Shown one piece after another: positions 23,818 through 35,550 of a stretch of DNA of 64,000 nt. The stretch's first letter is position 1. Each line of letters opens with the position of its first letter. A program made the position numbers and the translations under genes. Below the pieces are notes generated by a model that worked only from the letters and a program-made list of their open reading frames with translations, did not search any database and had not been told where the DNA came from. Source of the DNA: Parietaria judaica (taxonomy: Eukaryota > Streptophyta > Magnoliopsida > Rosales > Urticaceae); contig OX940860.1 in assembly GCA_954871525.1 (NCBI GenBank), positions 29,854,001-29,918,000 of the forward strand, read 5' to 3'.

Positions 23818-24121
23818 AGTCATATATAGCAATGACTTTTATTGCGACGACACTATTATCGTTGCTATATGTTTGTGTAGCAACGACATTTATCGTGACG
23901 GCAAATGTCGTTGCTATAAGTTTTTATAGTAACGACATTTATCGCGGTGACAAAATGTCGTTGCTATAATTATATTTAGCAACAACATGTATTTTAACGA
24001 CGTTATGTCGTTGCTATCTATGTTTGTATAGCAGCGACATCTATCGCGACGCCGAAATATCGTTGCTATATTCTTTTATAGCAGCGACATTTATTGCGAC
24101 GACGCAATGTCGTTACTATAT
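23818..24121 (+). repeat. Left subterminal repeats of the CACTA element
   Basis: About ten direct and inverted copies of a word like ATAGCAACGACATTTATCG / AATGTCGTTGCTATA within 300 bp. In En/Spm elements such motifs bind the TNPA protein. Confidence 0.85.
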
Positions 24122-25580
24122 GTAAAGTTGATTTATTAAAATCACACTTTAAGTTCAATTATTGAATTGAAATAATTTTTAAGTACTAAATAGGTTTGAT
24201 AATTTCTCTAATGTATAAATTGGGATTTATACTATGGTAATTATTTTCTCATGATTAAATAAATAAATAGTTATTTTGTTTAATCACCTTTATTAAAATG
24301 AAATAAGTTGTATAATTATACTGATAATTATATACTATGCGAATTTAATAATAAAAGGTACAGAAAATTAATTCATTAATTTCCATTAGTTAATCTAAGA
24401 AAATGAGAATAATTGACGTGTCATTTTCTTATTCCTTGGATCATGGCATGTGAATTATTAGAGAAAAATTATAAAAAGAAAATTTAAATTTATACTATTT
24501 GATTTTTTGGATATTTATTTTAAAATACCAAACCCTATTCGCATGTGACAAAAAGATTTGGTCATTGTTTTTATCTTGTAACGCACATTAGTAGGAGAAA
24601 GATTGGCTTTTGGGAATTTAATAATGATTAGATTAAACCCTAAAAGCAATATATATATATATATATATATATGATATACAATCAAATAAAACAAGGCTGA
24701 TTCGCATGCTTTAGTAAAAGCAAGAAGAAAAAATCTCTCTTTCCAATTTTGTAAGCTGCCTCTGAGAAAGCAGTCAGAGAAGAAGATTTTTTCTCTCCTT
24801 CGCATATCACGTATGCGCATGATATTAGAGAGAGATTGGAAAAGCATCGACAAATTTCTTTCTCCTACTTGCATCCCACTGTGGCGCAAGTTTTTGGGAG
24901 AAAACTTAGAGGCAAAAGTTCCTCTTTTTATTTAAAAACTTGTTCTTGTCTCGTATTATTCCCCCGGTCTCGTCCCGTGCTTGCTACCATAGCCGTGTCT
25001 ATGCCCTGTTGCGTAACACTCGTCTCTCAATATTTTTGTTTTAGTAATTAATTTTGTATTTTGGTACTAATTTCTATTTTCTTTTTTCTTTTTTCTGTTC
25101 GGAAGCTCAAGCTAGTCGTTGACTCAGACGTGTTCTTGCTGGTTGCCCAATCCCGAAGCCCCATTGACTCCTATTGGCTCGAGTTGCTCTCAGTATTGTT
25201 TTTTAGTACGTTTAATTATTAATTGCATATGGTGAATAGTGATTTGGGGAAATTTGGGTCTACTATCGACCATAATCTGAGTATTTTTTGCAGCTATTGT
25301 CTCTTCAATATATTTATTCTTACAAGTCATACATTAGCTTATTTCCTTATTTTTGTGCTAAAAATATATATATTTATCATTTTGTTTTCACTACCTTATA
25401 TTATAAGGTAATGTCATTATCAAAGAAATTTGTATTTGGGAGTGAGTGGTTTTTAATCGTTAAAATTAACTCCAACATTCATATCTTATAAATTTTGTAA
25501 TTAACTTTATTCAGTTAAAATAAAAATTGTAGAGAATTTAATAAAATTTCATCGTATATTATTTTCTTCAATTACAGGAT
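24122..25580 (+). other. 5' noncoding part of the CACTA element
   Basis: AT-rich with a GC-richer stretch at about 24,950–25,200. An acceptor-like TTACAG precedes the transposase ATG, so part is probably a 5' UTR intron. No other gene seen. Confidence 0.5.
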
Positions 25581-28500
25581 ATGTCTTTGCCACCCGAAAA
25601 GACTTGGATATTCCTTACAAACCGTAGAACGAACGAGTATTGGCAGGGGTGCAATGCTTTTGAGCATCTTGCCGAAAAACACGTCAATAACAGTGGCAAG
25701 GCTTATTGTCCTTGCATACGCTGTGTAAATATGGTTAGACATACCCCTAGAACAATTGGGGACCATATTTTCATATTTGGGTTTAATACTACTAACGTGA
25801 ATTGGATTCATCATGGTGAGTTGGATCCGCCAGCGGCCTTTGTTGAAGATGACGTGACCACAACTGGGATGGGCGATGTTTTGCAAGATTTGATCGGCGA
25901 ATACGACATAGGCGATTGTGGTGTCAACAATGCGGAAGAGGTATCAACCGACCATTATTTTGATGAGTTATCAGAGGAGTTAGAGGCAGAGCTGTACCCT
26001 GGATGTGATTGGTTGTCTTCACTCAATTTCTTGGCTAAGATCATGCATTTGAAAGTCAACAATAAATGGACAAATAGTTCATTTGACCAACTTTTGGAGA
26101 TTTTGAAATTCTCATTTCCCAAGGAAAATCGGGTACCGAAGTCATTTTACGAAGCGAAGAAGAAGTTAAAAAATTAGGGATGGGCTACGAATCTATCCAT
26201 GTTTGCAAGAACGATTGTTGCTTGTATTGGAAAGAAAATGCTTCGAAAGAGAATTGTCCAGTGTGCGGAGAAAGTCGGTGGGAAGACAAGGATACAAAAG
26301 GGAAAAAAATTCCTCATAAAACGTTGAAGTATTTTCCATTAGCACCGAGGCTTAAACGTCTCTTCAGTTCAAGACTTACGGCAAGAAATATGACTTGGCA
26401 TAAGAGAAGGCAGTCCCCAGAAGACGGTTTAATGGGCCATCCAGTTGACGCGGCTGCTTGGAAAGACTTCGATGCAAGGTATCCTGAATTCGCTAGAGAG
26501 CCGAGAAATGTTCGATTGGGGTTGTCAGCTGACGGTTTCAATCCTTTTAGCAATATGATTACACCTTACAGTATGTGGCCCGTGATATTGACGACATACA
26601 ATTTACCACCGTGGTTATGTATGAAGGAGTCTAGATTCATGCTTACACTGCTGATTCCCGGTCCCAAATCGCCGGGTAAGGATATGGACGTCTTTCTGAG
26701 GCCTTTAGTTGACGAGTTGAAATTTCTGTGGGATGTTGGCGTTCCCACACGCGACGCTGCGACGAAAACTGTATTCACTATGCGTGCAACATTAATGTGG
26801 ACTATCAGTGATTTTCCTGCAAGGAGTAGTTTGTCTGGTTGGAGTGGACAAGGCTATAAAGCATGTCCGACTTGTAACGACGATACTCCTTCGCAAAAAG
26901 TTACTAATAAGGTAGTTTATTTTGGGCATCGTATGTTCTTACCGATTACTCATCGCTACCGGAATGAGAAAAAATTATACAAGGATACCGAAAGAAGACG
27001 TCCACCAAGACGGCGAACCGGACAACAAATCTTAGAGCAATTGTCTTTCTTGCCTAATGTCTTACCAGGTAAGCATTCTGCTTATGGAGGAGTTAAACGA
27101 AAACGTGGTGTTACGGAATTGAATTGGACAAAAAAAAAGTATTTTCTTTGAGCTTCCATATTGGTCATCGTTAGAGTTGAAGCACAATTTAGACTTGATG
27201 CATATTGAAAAAAATGTGTGTGAAAGTCTACTTGGGACCCTCTTGATGAACGATAATTCGAAAGACACAGACAATGCTCGACGAGACTTACAAAAGTTGG
27301 GCATACGAGAGAAACTACATTTTCGAGAAGTCCGCGGTAAGATCGTTAAACCACATCCAGACTTTTCTTTTACGCCCGATCAAAGAAAACTTTTTTGTCA
27401 ATTCATCAAAAGCGTTAAGCTTCCAGACGGTTTTGGCTCGAACTTTAAGAAGAAAGTGGCAGATAACGATAGTAACATCACTGGATTGAAGTCGCATGAT
27501 TGCCATATAATGATGCAACGTCTATTGCCAGTTGGGGTTCGCGGTCGTTTGTCCGATGAGTCTATTTCCACGACAATCGTTGAACTCTGTAATTTTTTCA
27601 AGAAAATATGTGCGCGGACGTTAAAGAGAGAGGATATGGAAAGAGCAAAAGACGAGGTGATAATATTACTTTGCAAGCTAGAGCTCATTTTTCCACTAGC
27701 CTTCTTTGATATCATGGTTCACTTGATCTTGCACTTGCCAGAAGAAGCTTTACTAGGCGGACCGGCTTGGATGAGATGGATGTACCCGTTCGAGCGGTAC
27801 ATGAAAAAAATTAAAAATTATGTTCGGAACAAGGCACGCCCTGAAGGATGTATAGCAGAAGGATACATTGCAGAGGAAGCGTTGACTTTTTGCTCGATGT
27901 ACCTGAATGATGTTCAAACAAAGTTCAATCGCCCAGATAGAAATCTCGACATCTTGGTTCCAAAAAGGCAATTATCCGTTTTTGAATCGATGTGTCGACC
28001 TACAAGCAAATGTAAATTCATATCGCTGAGCCTTCCAGATCGACTTGCGGCAGAATGTTATATACTCAACAATTGTCCAGAAATACAATGCTATAGAGAG
28101 TAAGTATTTAAAAAGTTTTGTTTTAGAATTCTTCTTATGCGCTGTAATTTTTATCTAATTAATTAAATTTCCTATCCAGCGAGTTCCAAAATGAAGTGCC
28201 GCACGGAGATCTTCAAAGAGAGTTTCCTAAATGGTTTCGTCGGAAGGTAAATAAAATAATAGGACTTTATTGTGCTACGGTTAAAGTTATAAAACTAATA
28301 TGTTTTTTTCTTTATAGATAAACGGTTTACACGACGCGAAGTCTTCTGAATGCACTGACGAACTCTTTGCTTTAGCAAATGGTTCTGAAATGAATGCAGA
28401 ATCTTGCAGTGCTTGTGTAGTCAACGGTGTTAAATTTATGGTGGAAAGTCGTGATCGATACCGAACTACTCAAAATAGTGGAGTTTCAGTTCCCGAGGTT

Positions 28501-29094
28501 GATGGCCAGACATTTTACGGTCAACTACAAGAGATAATAATATTATCTTATTTAAACGAACTATTTGTTGCGTTATTTCGGTGCAAGTGGTTCAACACTG
28601 ATATTAGACGCGGACGGTGCACAAAAAAGAATAACATAACTAGTATCTACGTTGGTTCGCAGTGGTATCAAAAAGAGCCATTCATACTTGCTACTCAAGC
28701 TAAGCAAGTTTTTTACTTGGCCGGTCATGTGAATAAACCGCGTGATCAATGGAGAGTAGTTGAAAATGTCAATCATCGTCAAATTTGGGATATACCGGAT
28801 TCATCGGATACAGCGCCAGTGGTTGAGCTTACTAATGTCGTTCATGATACTATCTCGTCAAATTTTGAGCTGGTTGTTGATTTATCAATGTTTGAAAATT
28901 TGGATGTGGGTATGGCTCATGAACCTATAGTGCAATCTTCTGTCCAATCGAGTGTGCCATTATCTGACGAAGACGAATTAGAAGATGAACTAACAAGCGA
29001 ATATGAAGATGATGATGATGATGAAGAAAATAACGACGATCTTGATGGAGATGAGATATTACAAATAAGCGATGATGACTCATACATAGATTAA
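25581..29094 (+). pseudogene. TNP2-like CACTA transposase, two frameshifts
   Basis: The ATG at 25,581 opens a transposase-associated zinc-binding domain with cysteines in AYCPCIRCVN. Homology then changes frame twice, both at poly-A runs: at about 26,165–26,172 (A6, before GMGYESIHVCKNDC) and at about 27,130–27,138 (A9, before the ELPYWSSLELKHNLD segment). The central part is a Transposase_21-type domain, with LGLSADGFNPF holding the first catalytic Asp. DUF4218-like and DUF4216-like C-terminal regions follow, with introns at 28,100–28,179 and 28,247–28,317. The C-terminus is an acidic tail of Asp/Glu runs. The protein would cut and join the element ends. All homology blocks are in order. Confidence 0.9.
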
Positions 29095-29163
29095 CAGGTG
29101 TTTTTTCTTATTAATATAAAATATTTAATTATCAAATATTAACATATATTGAATTACGAATAT

Positions 29164-29278
29164 TTTTATAATGTAGTGATGTCGGCTAATATTGCTCAGT
29201 CATAGAGGAAATGGCGGGAGTGACCCTAATCGTGACCCGAATAGAATACCGTCTTTTTGCAAAATAGGTAATTTAGTT
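29164..29278 (+). repeat. Decayed duplicate of the TNPA-like first exon
   Basis: Matches the leader, first exon and donor site of the TNPA-like gene (about 31,632–31,746). Both contain ATAATGTAGTGATGTCGGCT and CCGTCTTTTTGC and end in a preserved AG|GTAATTTA donor. This copy has an in-frame TAG after MSANIAQS, so it is dead. It lies just after the transposase stop. Confidence 0.8.
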
Positions 29279-30227
29279 TTTGCAATGGAGTCTGTTGTAA
29301 TACTATCACACATATATAATATATTATAGTCGAAATATGTTAAATAATTAAGCTGATAAATACAAGAGTTAAAATCTCCTATGAGATTATGATATAATTT
29401 TCACTGAATATAAAATTTTGTTTAGGATTTAGGCATTACTAATGTTAATAAATAATTAATATTTCATAATACGTAATAGTATTAACAAAACAGTCTTATA
29501 ATAATCCCGTATTTTTAGATTGTGTTAATAATTTTTTTTTTTGCCTAATGCTTAATTAAATGCATAACCAAATATCCTATTCTTGAGTAGCAAGCATGAC
29601 GAAGTTTAATTTAAAATGTGACCACGTGGCTATAACAATTTAATATATGTATATAATTCAATATAGTTCAAGGACATAATTTAATATATGTGTTAGAGTT
29701 AGAATATTAAAATAGTTCAAGGCGGTGATAAATTTCAAGCGCAGCATCTATAATTTATATTTCATATTATATATCTAAGACTCTTTTTTTTTTTTTGTTT
29801 AAACAATTTAATTGAATAAAATTTCTAATTTTTAATTTAAGTCAATACTTTTATTGAAAAAAAATATGGGTATTAATTATACACTATCTTAAAGATTAAA
29901 ATGGATTAATTACATATTTTGTATAAATATATGATAAATAATTACACAAAAGTTTTTACTTGAAGACTTTTAATTTAATAAGATGACAGCTTAAACTTTA
30001 GGAATTTTAAAAATAATAAGACAATAATATTAAAGATAGCAACAAAGTGATGCACTCATTATGACCAGCTTTGAGGCGGTTAACAACTTAAAAAAATAAA
30101 AAATAGCTTTAAAGCGAGTATTAACATGAGATGAATTGGCCAGCATGACGTGGCTATCACTATTTGATACCACGAAGAATATTAACGGCTCCCTCTCGTA
30201 TCTCACTAAAATATTTATTAACCCCGC
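29279..30227. other. AT-rich DNA within the CACTA element
   Basis: Nothing recognised between the decayed exon copy and the nested MITE. Confidence 0.5.
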
Positions 30228-30235
30228 CAATTTAT

Positions 30236-30906
30236 TAGGGGTGCAAATAATACCCGGAAACCGGGTAATTATCCGGAACCGAATCGGTATCCGGATTTAA
30301 AAACCGGAACCGGAACCGGATCCGGATTCCGGTTCCGGGTACCCGTATCCGGATTCAAAACCGGATACGGGTACCGGGTATTAAAAAAAAAAAAAAAACG
30401 GGTACCCGGTACCCGGTTTTACTACCCGATTTTTTTTTTTTTATGATATTTTAAATTTTTAGAGTTTGTGCTTGGCCCTTTTTACTCCGTGTAATTAACC
30501 TTTTGTGACTTAGTCTCCCCCCTCCATCTCTTCCTCTCGGGGTTCTCGAGACTATGTTTTTTTTTTCTTTTCTTTTTTGCGCGGTAATATGTTATGCTTG
30601 ATGCGTGGGACTATGTTTTATTTATGCTTGATGCGCAAGACTATTTTTTATGCATTTTGGACTCTTTTTTTTTATGCTCGATGCGTTGGATTATTTTTTT
30701 ATGTAATTTATTTTAAGATGAATGTATGTTTTGTTTTTTAAATAATATATATATATATATATATATTTTAAAACGGGTACCGGGTAAAAACCGGGTACCC
30801 GGATTTCGGATACCGGTTCCGGGTATCAATTTTCGGATACCCGGATTCCGGTTCCGGGTACCGGGTACCTCGAAAAAACCGGGTACCCTACCCGGTTGCA
30901 CCCCTA
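30236..30906. mobile_element. Nested hAT-type MITE, 671 bp
   Basis: Ends TAGGGGTGCAA and TTGCACCCCTA are perfect inverted repeats. They are flanked by a perfect 8-bp duplication CAATTTAT (30,228–30,235 and 30,907–30,914), the target-site length of hAT elements. Both ends are packed with CCGGGTACC / GGATCCGG / CCGGAACCGG words that can fold into long hairpins. The centre is T-rich and has no ORF. It is inserted inside the CACTA element, so it is younger. Confidence 0.92.
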
Positions 30907-30914
30907 CAATTTAT

Positions 30915-31630
30915 GCCGCTAAAATTTCGTCTCACACCCACGTTTGACAATACCAAAACTTATTCTTTGATAACCTCTCTCTCATATCTTTCGTTCGTCC
31001 AAAAAAAAAACCTCTCTAATCAGACATCTTTCTTAGTCTCTGCGCCGCTCCCCGCCATAGCTCCGGTGACCATCTCCAACCGCACTCCATCTTGTTGCTT
31101 GACTACCTCCAGCATTCCGGTATCTATCTGGCCGTTTCCGAGTCCGGTGCCGCCGTCCCTCTCCGCCCTCACCGCCAATTACGTTCAACATCGACGGTAT
31201 CTTCATTAACTGTGATCGAGACCTTAGCATACAGAGTCTTTTAAGTTGAAAATTTGTATCATTCTCTGTCATCTCATATTGTGCAGCCCAGGGACGTGAA
31301 TTTCTGGAGCTTTTGGGGCTTGAATTTCGCTCGCTCGTTGTCCCTTAACACTCGCTGCCCCGCTCCAGTCTCGTTCTTGCTGTCCTGAAACCATCTCTGC
31401 GCCACTCGGTAACGCTCGATTCTCGTAATTATTATTTGTTATTATATTTGTTTTAATAAAAGTTAGCTCAATTTTTTTGAATTGGTTGGTCAATGTAGAA
31501 AAATGAAAATAAAGATTGTATTTGAAGAAAGATAATAATATCAAAGTTTATATGTGGAAGTATTATATGATGTTTCTGTTTCTATTAGTTTTTGCATCGT
31601 TGATTTCTTTTTCTAAATCAATTACAAATA
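30915..31630. other. GC-richer insert of unknown origin within the CACTA element
   Basis: At about 31,020–31,420 the sequence is GC-richer than the surroundings (CGCCGCTCC, CCGTTTCCGAGTCCGGTGCCGCCG) and looks exon-like, yet no frame gives a protein I recognise. A captured host-gene fragment is possible. Confidence 0.35.
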
Positions 31631-31646
31631 GTTTTATAATGTAGTG

Positions 31647-33225
31647 ATGTCGGCTAGTATTGCTCGATCCCACGGAGGAGATGATGGGAGTGACCCCAAT
31701 CGTGATCCGGCAAGAACACCGTCTTTTTGCGAAGCAGGTAATTTACTTTTTTCAAATGTTTGAATAATTTATCTAATTATACGAATATTTATACGATACG
31801 GTTGCTATGTAGGAGTAAAAAATGCCAGAGGGGTGTCTAGGTCTTTGAACTTAAAAAAGAAAGTTAAAGCAAACGGTGGAAGGCCGATTCCTATTGAGTT
31901 TGCTAAGAAAGATGGCACGTGGGTGCCAGTCGGAAAGAACCAAAAACTATTCACGCGGCTGCTCGGTAATATCGTTCGGAAGGGATGTCCTATGCACTAC
32001 GATAAATGGCAAAATGTTCCGAGCGAGTACAAGACACCGATAATGCCTCAAATAGAAGTAAGTTTTTGTTTACTTTTAATATAGATTTCCAAAATTTAGT
32101 TTTACTTATTAATAATTTTTTCTCTTGCAGAAATGTTTCGAGTTAGATAAATCTTCACAAGATTGGCATATCATAGACGAATCTATTCAACGAATCCTCA
32201 GGAATAGGTACAGCGGGCATAAAGGAAGATTGAAAGAGAAATTTGAAATGGATGGAGGGTACGAGCATCCGGATACGCTTAGACAGAATCCTCCCAAACA
32301 CATAGAGCATGATGACTGGCAGAAATGCGTTGATTATTTTCTATTGCCGGAAACCATAGCTGCATCAGCGCGGAACTCCGAAAATCGAAGCAAGAAACGC
32401 TCTACTAGCCGTCAAGGATCCAAGTCATTTAGCGCACACAGACATGAGCTTGTAAGTTTTAATATTGTAGTTATGTTGTTTAATTAAAAATTGCATTTTT
32501 TACACAAATATGTTATTTTTTGTAGAGAGATCCTGAAACTGGTAACTTGCCAAGTGCAATAAAGAATTGGGAAACCATGCATCGAAAGCCCGATGGTTCT
32601 TTTGTCGATGATTATGCAGCCGAAAAACATGTAAGTACTTACTCTGGTTCATTTACTAACTCTGGTTCGTTTACTAAAAGTAATAGCAATTATTTTATTT
32701 GTATAATTGCATTCATCATCCGTACATTAAGCTTGATAAATAATAAGTGTGCCTCCTTTTTCACTGTTTGATTTATAATTGAACAATTTATAATAGTGTT
32801 ATTTTATTTATATTTGTAATTATGAAATTGCAGTGTCAAATACTGTCAGAAATCGAGACCGTTTCGCAAATTGAAAACATGCCGGAGTCTGAAGTCGACG
32901 AAGATATGGTGCTCGATAAAGTGTTAGGTACTAGTCGAGGCTTTTACAAAGGCCGTGGCGCAAGTTAAAAGGAATGTGCTATAGAGATGGTTCAAGCTCT
33001 CGTGGCGCACTGTTTGACGGAGTTCCACCGCCATATGTTGCACCAACACCTACAAATCCGGCCATGCTCGAATGGGCTGCAAGTGTGGAGTCGGCATTGC
33101 GTCAAATGTCTAAACTTCTTCCCGAGGGTGTGAATATACACATACCGAGTTTTCCGACCGCTACGCCGCCGCCGCCACCACCATCGCCACCTCCACCTCC
33201 GCAGCCGGTGGACGAAGACGAATAG
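31647..33225 (+). pseudogene. TNPA-like gene (Transposase_24 type), frameshift in last exon
   Basis: Second gene of the CACTA element. Exons by frame and splice sites: 31,647–31,737; 31,813–32,057; 32,131–32,451; 32,526–32,630; 32,834–33,225. The conserved core has GTWVPVGKNQKLFTRLLGNI, YDKWQNVPSEYK and the segment from NRYSGHKGRLKEKF, typical of plant Ptta/En/Spm Transposase_24 proteins, which are thought to bind the subterminal repeats. In the last exon the frame meets TAA at 32,966–32,968. A different frame then continues as GMCYRDGSSSRGALFDG to a proline run and the stop at 33,225, so a small indel breaks the end. The start is the ATG shared with the duplicated exon at 29,179. Confidence 0.8.
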
Positions 33226-33424
33226 CTGTGTACTTTTTGTGTTTATTTATGTACTCAACTCTTTTAGTGTTATTTATGTATTCTCAACTTCTTACGGGTT
33301 ATTATATTAATGAATAGCGTTTTGTTTATAGTAATTTAAATATGGACTTTGTGATTAATAAATTTAAATTAAATGCCTAACAAATAATAATTTTAAGTTT
33401 TATAAACTTTTTAAAGAAAATATT

Positions 33425-33698
33425 GCAGAGACAAATTGTCGTTGCTATAGCATAATCGTTTGTCGCTACTGATGGACAAATAGAAATGACCGTGTTGTTG
33501 CTATTGATTGGTTTGTAGCAACGATTATGTTGTTGCTATTGATTTCTTTATAGCAACAACCGATTTGTCGTTGCAGTAGCCAACCTATTGCAAAGGAAAT
33601 GTTGCAATGATCACGTTGTAACGATCTGTTGTTGCTATAAGATATTGCGGCGACAAATTAAGCTATAACGACGACAAATGTCATTACAATAGATGATG
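33425..33698 (+). repeat. Right subterminal repeats of the CACTA element
   Basis: Repeated GTCGTTGCTATA / TAGCAACGA words in both orientations, matching the left subterminal block. Confidence 0.85.
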
Positions 33699-33713
33699 TT
33701 TCTTGTAGTGAAA

Positions 33714-35180
33714 AAATTGATTGGTACTACCTATGTCAACAAGATGCATTTTCTTTTCGGTAGCTCGTTCATACGAATTTCAAAGTTAAGCGTGCTAGAC
33801 TTGGAACAATCTTGGGATGGGTGAACTCTTGCAAAGTTTCTCAAGGAGCGTGTGAGTGAGGATAAAACACGCTAAAAAGACTCGTGTTGGTCTGTGAAGA
33901 CAATCATCAATTCGATAAAGCACCCGGGGTGTTACCCTACACCGCCTCATATCAAATACAATTTAAGTATATTTGTCACCATAATTAGCTTCTTAAAAAG
34001 AAGGTTTATATTATAGAAGGTACAACAGAATTATATGAATATACCACCAAAAGAAAGCATCACTGGACAGCAAAAAAGGATTAATAAAGATACTCCAAAT
34101 TGAAAAAGAATGTATAATGATACTTCCATACAATCTATTATGTATATATTATGGTACTCTTATTTATATAAAACAAGAATCTCGGTACATGCACAACCGA
34201 CAATGAATATTGACCCATCTAATTAATTCTAAAAGCTGCAAAGAAAACCTTCGTACGTAGTTCGAAAAGTTTTTTAGAAGCCAATTAAGGTAAAAATCTT
34301 AAGTAGCATTTAGTTAACTAGTTTAAGAAATCAATTTTGCAATTTGGTTTGAGAAATTAGTTGAGAGTTCAGTCTTGTAAATTAGTTTGACTTTGACTAT
34401 CTTTTTGTTAATTTGTGATTGAACTGAAATAAAAATAATTATAATAATTGAATTAAACGCAATTTACGTTACTAAAAAGAAAGTATATGTTTGATTTGAA
34501 AGTCATATATATTAATATTATGCCTAAAAAATATTGACATTAATACAAAAATATATTCAAATTCAATTACTTTAATTACACGTCTAAATAATGTACTTTA
34601 AAGTAGTAAAAAAATGTTACATGAGTTTATATAATTATAATTAAGATAGTATTTAATAACAAGAATAACTTAAGTCATTCGTATGTCATAGTAATATATC
34701 AATTATACAAATAACTTTAATAATTTAATTAAATGAGTTAATATTATAATAATACTTTATTATAAATAATATAATATATTATAAAATGATAATATATTAT
34801 ATAGTTATATTTTGTACGATTGGGTTGAAGACCAGAAAACAACTTCAAGACGTTTTCTGGTTTCTTTCATTAAAATTTCATTGGTATGCGAGACCGGTCT
34901 ACGAAAACAGAGATAACTGGTTAATCAAACGTGATCTGTGAAACCAGCTTGACACTGTTTGAAACCAAAATAAAAAACTGGTCTATCGACCACAGTTTTT
35001 ACTTTTCATCTAGAACTAATCTGGTTATTGCTGAATATACAAAGCCAAGAGGTTCAGAAACAAGCTATTGCTCGTTTACCCTGACCAAAAAAAAAAAGTG
35101 CCAAGAGAAATTACAATAAAAATAGACAAATCAAGTCTTGTTGAAGACAAAAAACATAGAAACTACACTAATCAAGTCTG
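33714..35180. other. AT-rich intergenic DNA between CACTA and copia elements
   Basis: No ORF over 70 codons with recognisable homology, no RNA gene. A short GC-richer stretch at about 33,780–33,950 resembles nothing I know. Confidence 0.6.
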
Positions 35181-35550
35181 TGTTAGTTCCAAAAGAATTT
35201 GGAACCTTTACCACAATTTAATAAAGTGTTTTTTTTGGAGGCAGCACACTCGTTTTTCTCTCTGATGCCTTTTTTTTTTTATATATATATATATCAGAGA
35301 AAGAGAGAGAGAAATGAATGGGACAAAAGACTTCTTTATTGGATTAGAGGATAGGAATTGAAGTGGGAGAAGTTGTGAATAAACACCAACTCTCGTGCTC
35401 TTTATATAGATAGAGCAACACATAGAAAAATACAAGTTTACCCTTAGATATACTTGGCTATCAAGTAAAAACAAGTAATAAAACTTTAATCAATTAAACT
35501 TGCTCAGCAAGTATATCTACACATGAGGTCATAGCTTACGTTTTGTTACA
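35181..35550 (-). repeat. 3' LTR of the copia element
   Basis: 370 bp. Differs from the partner LTR by one base (TCTCGTGC against TCTCATGC) and by the length of a T-run plus AT microsatellite at about 35,270–35,293. Confidence 0.95.

Larger units (their letters stand above)
23806..33710 (+). mobile_element. Full-length CACTA (En/Spm) DNA transposon, 9.9 kb
   Basis: Perfect 12-bp terminal inverted repeats CACTACAAGAAA (23,806–23,817) and TTTCTTGTAGTG (33,699–33,710) are flanked by a 3-bp AAA target-site duplication (23,803–23,805 and 33,711–33,713). Subterminal repeats lie at both ends. Inside are a TNP2-like transposase gene and a TNPA-like gene, both plus strand, the usual order for plant CACTA elements. 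Both genes are frameshifted, so the copy is probably immobile unless helped in trans. Confidence 0.97.

Noticed and set aside
23616..23969. Plus-strand ORF crossing the left CACTA terminus
   Set aside because: It runs through the TIR and subterminal repeats; no homology.
24515..24889. Minus-strand ORF of 124 codons in the CACTA 5' region
   Set aside because: Low-complexity peptide over a TA microsatellite with no recognisable domain.
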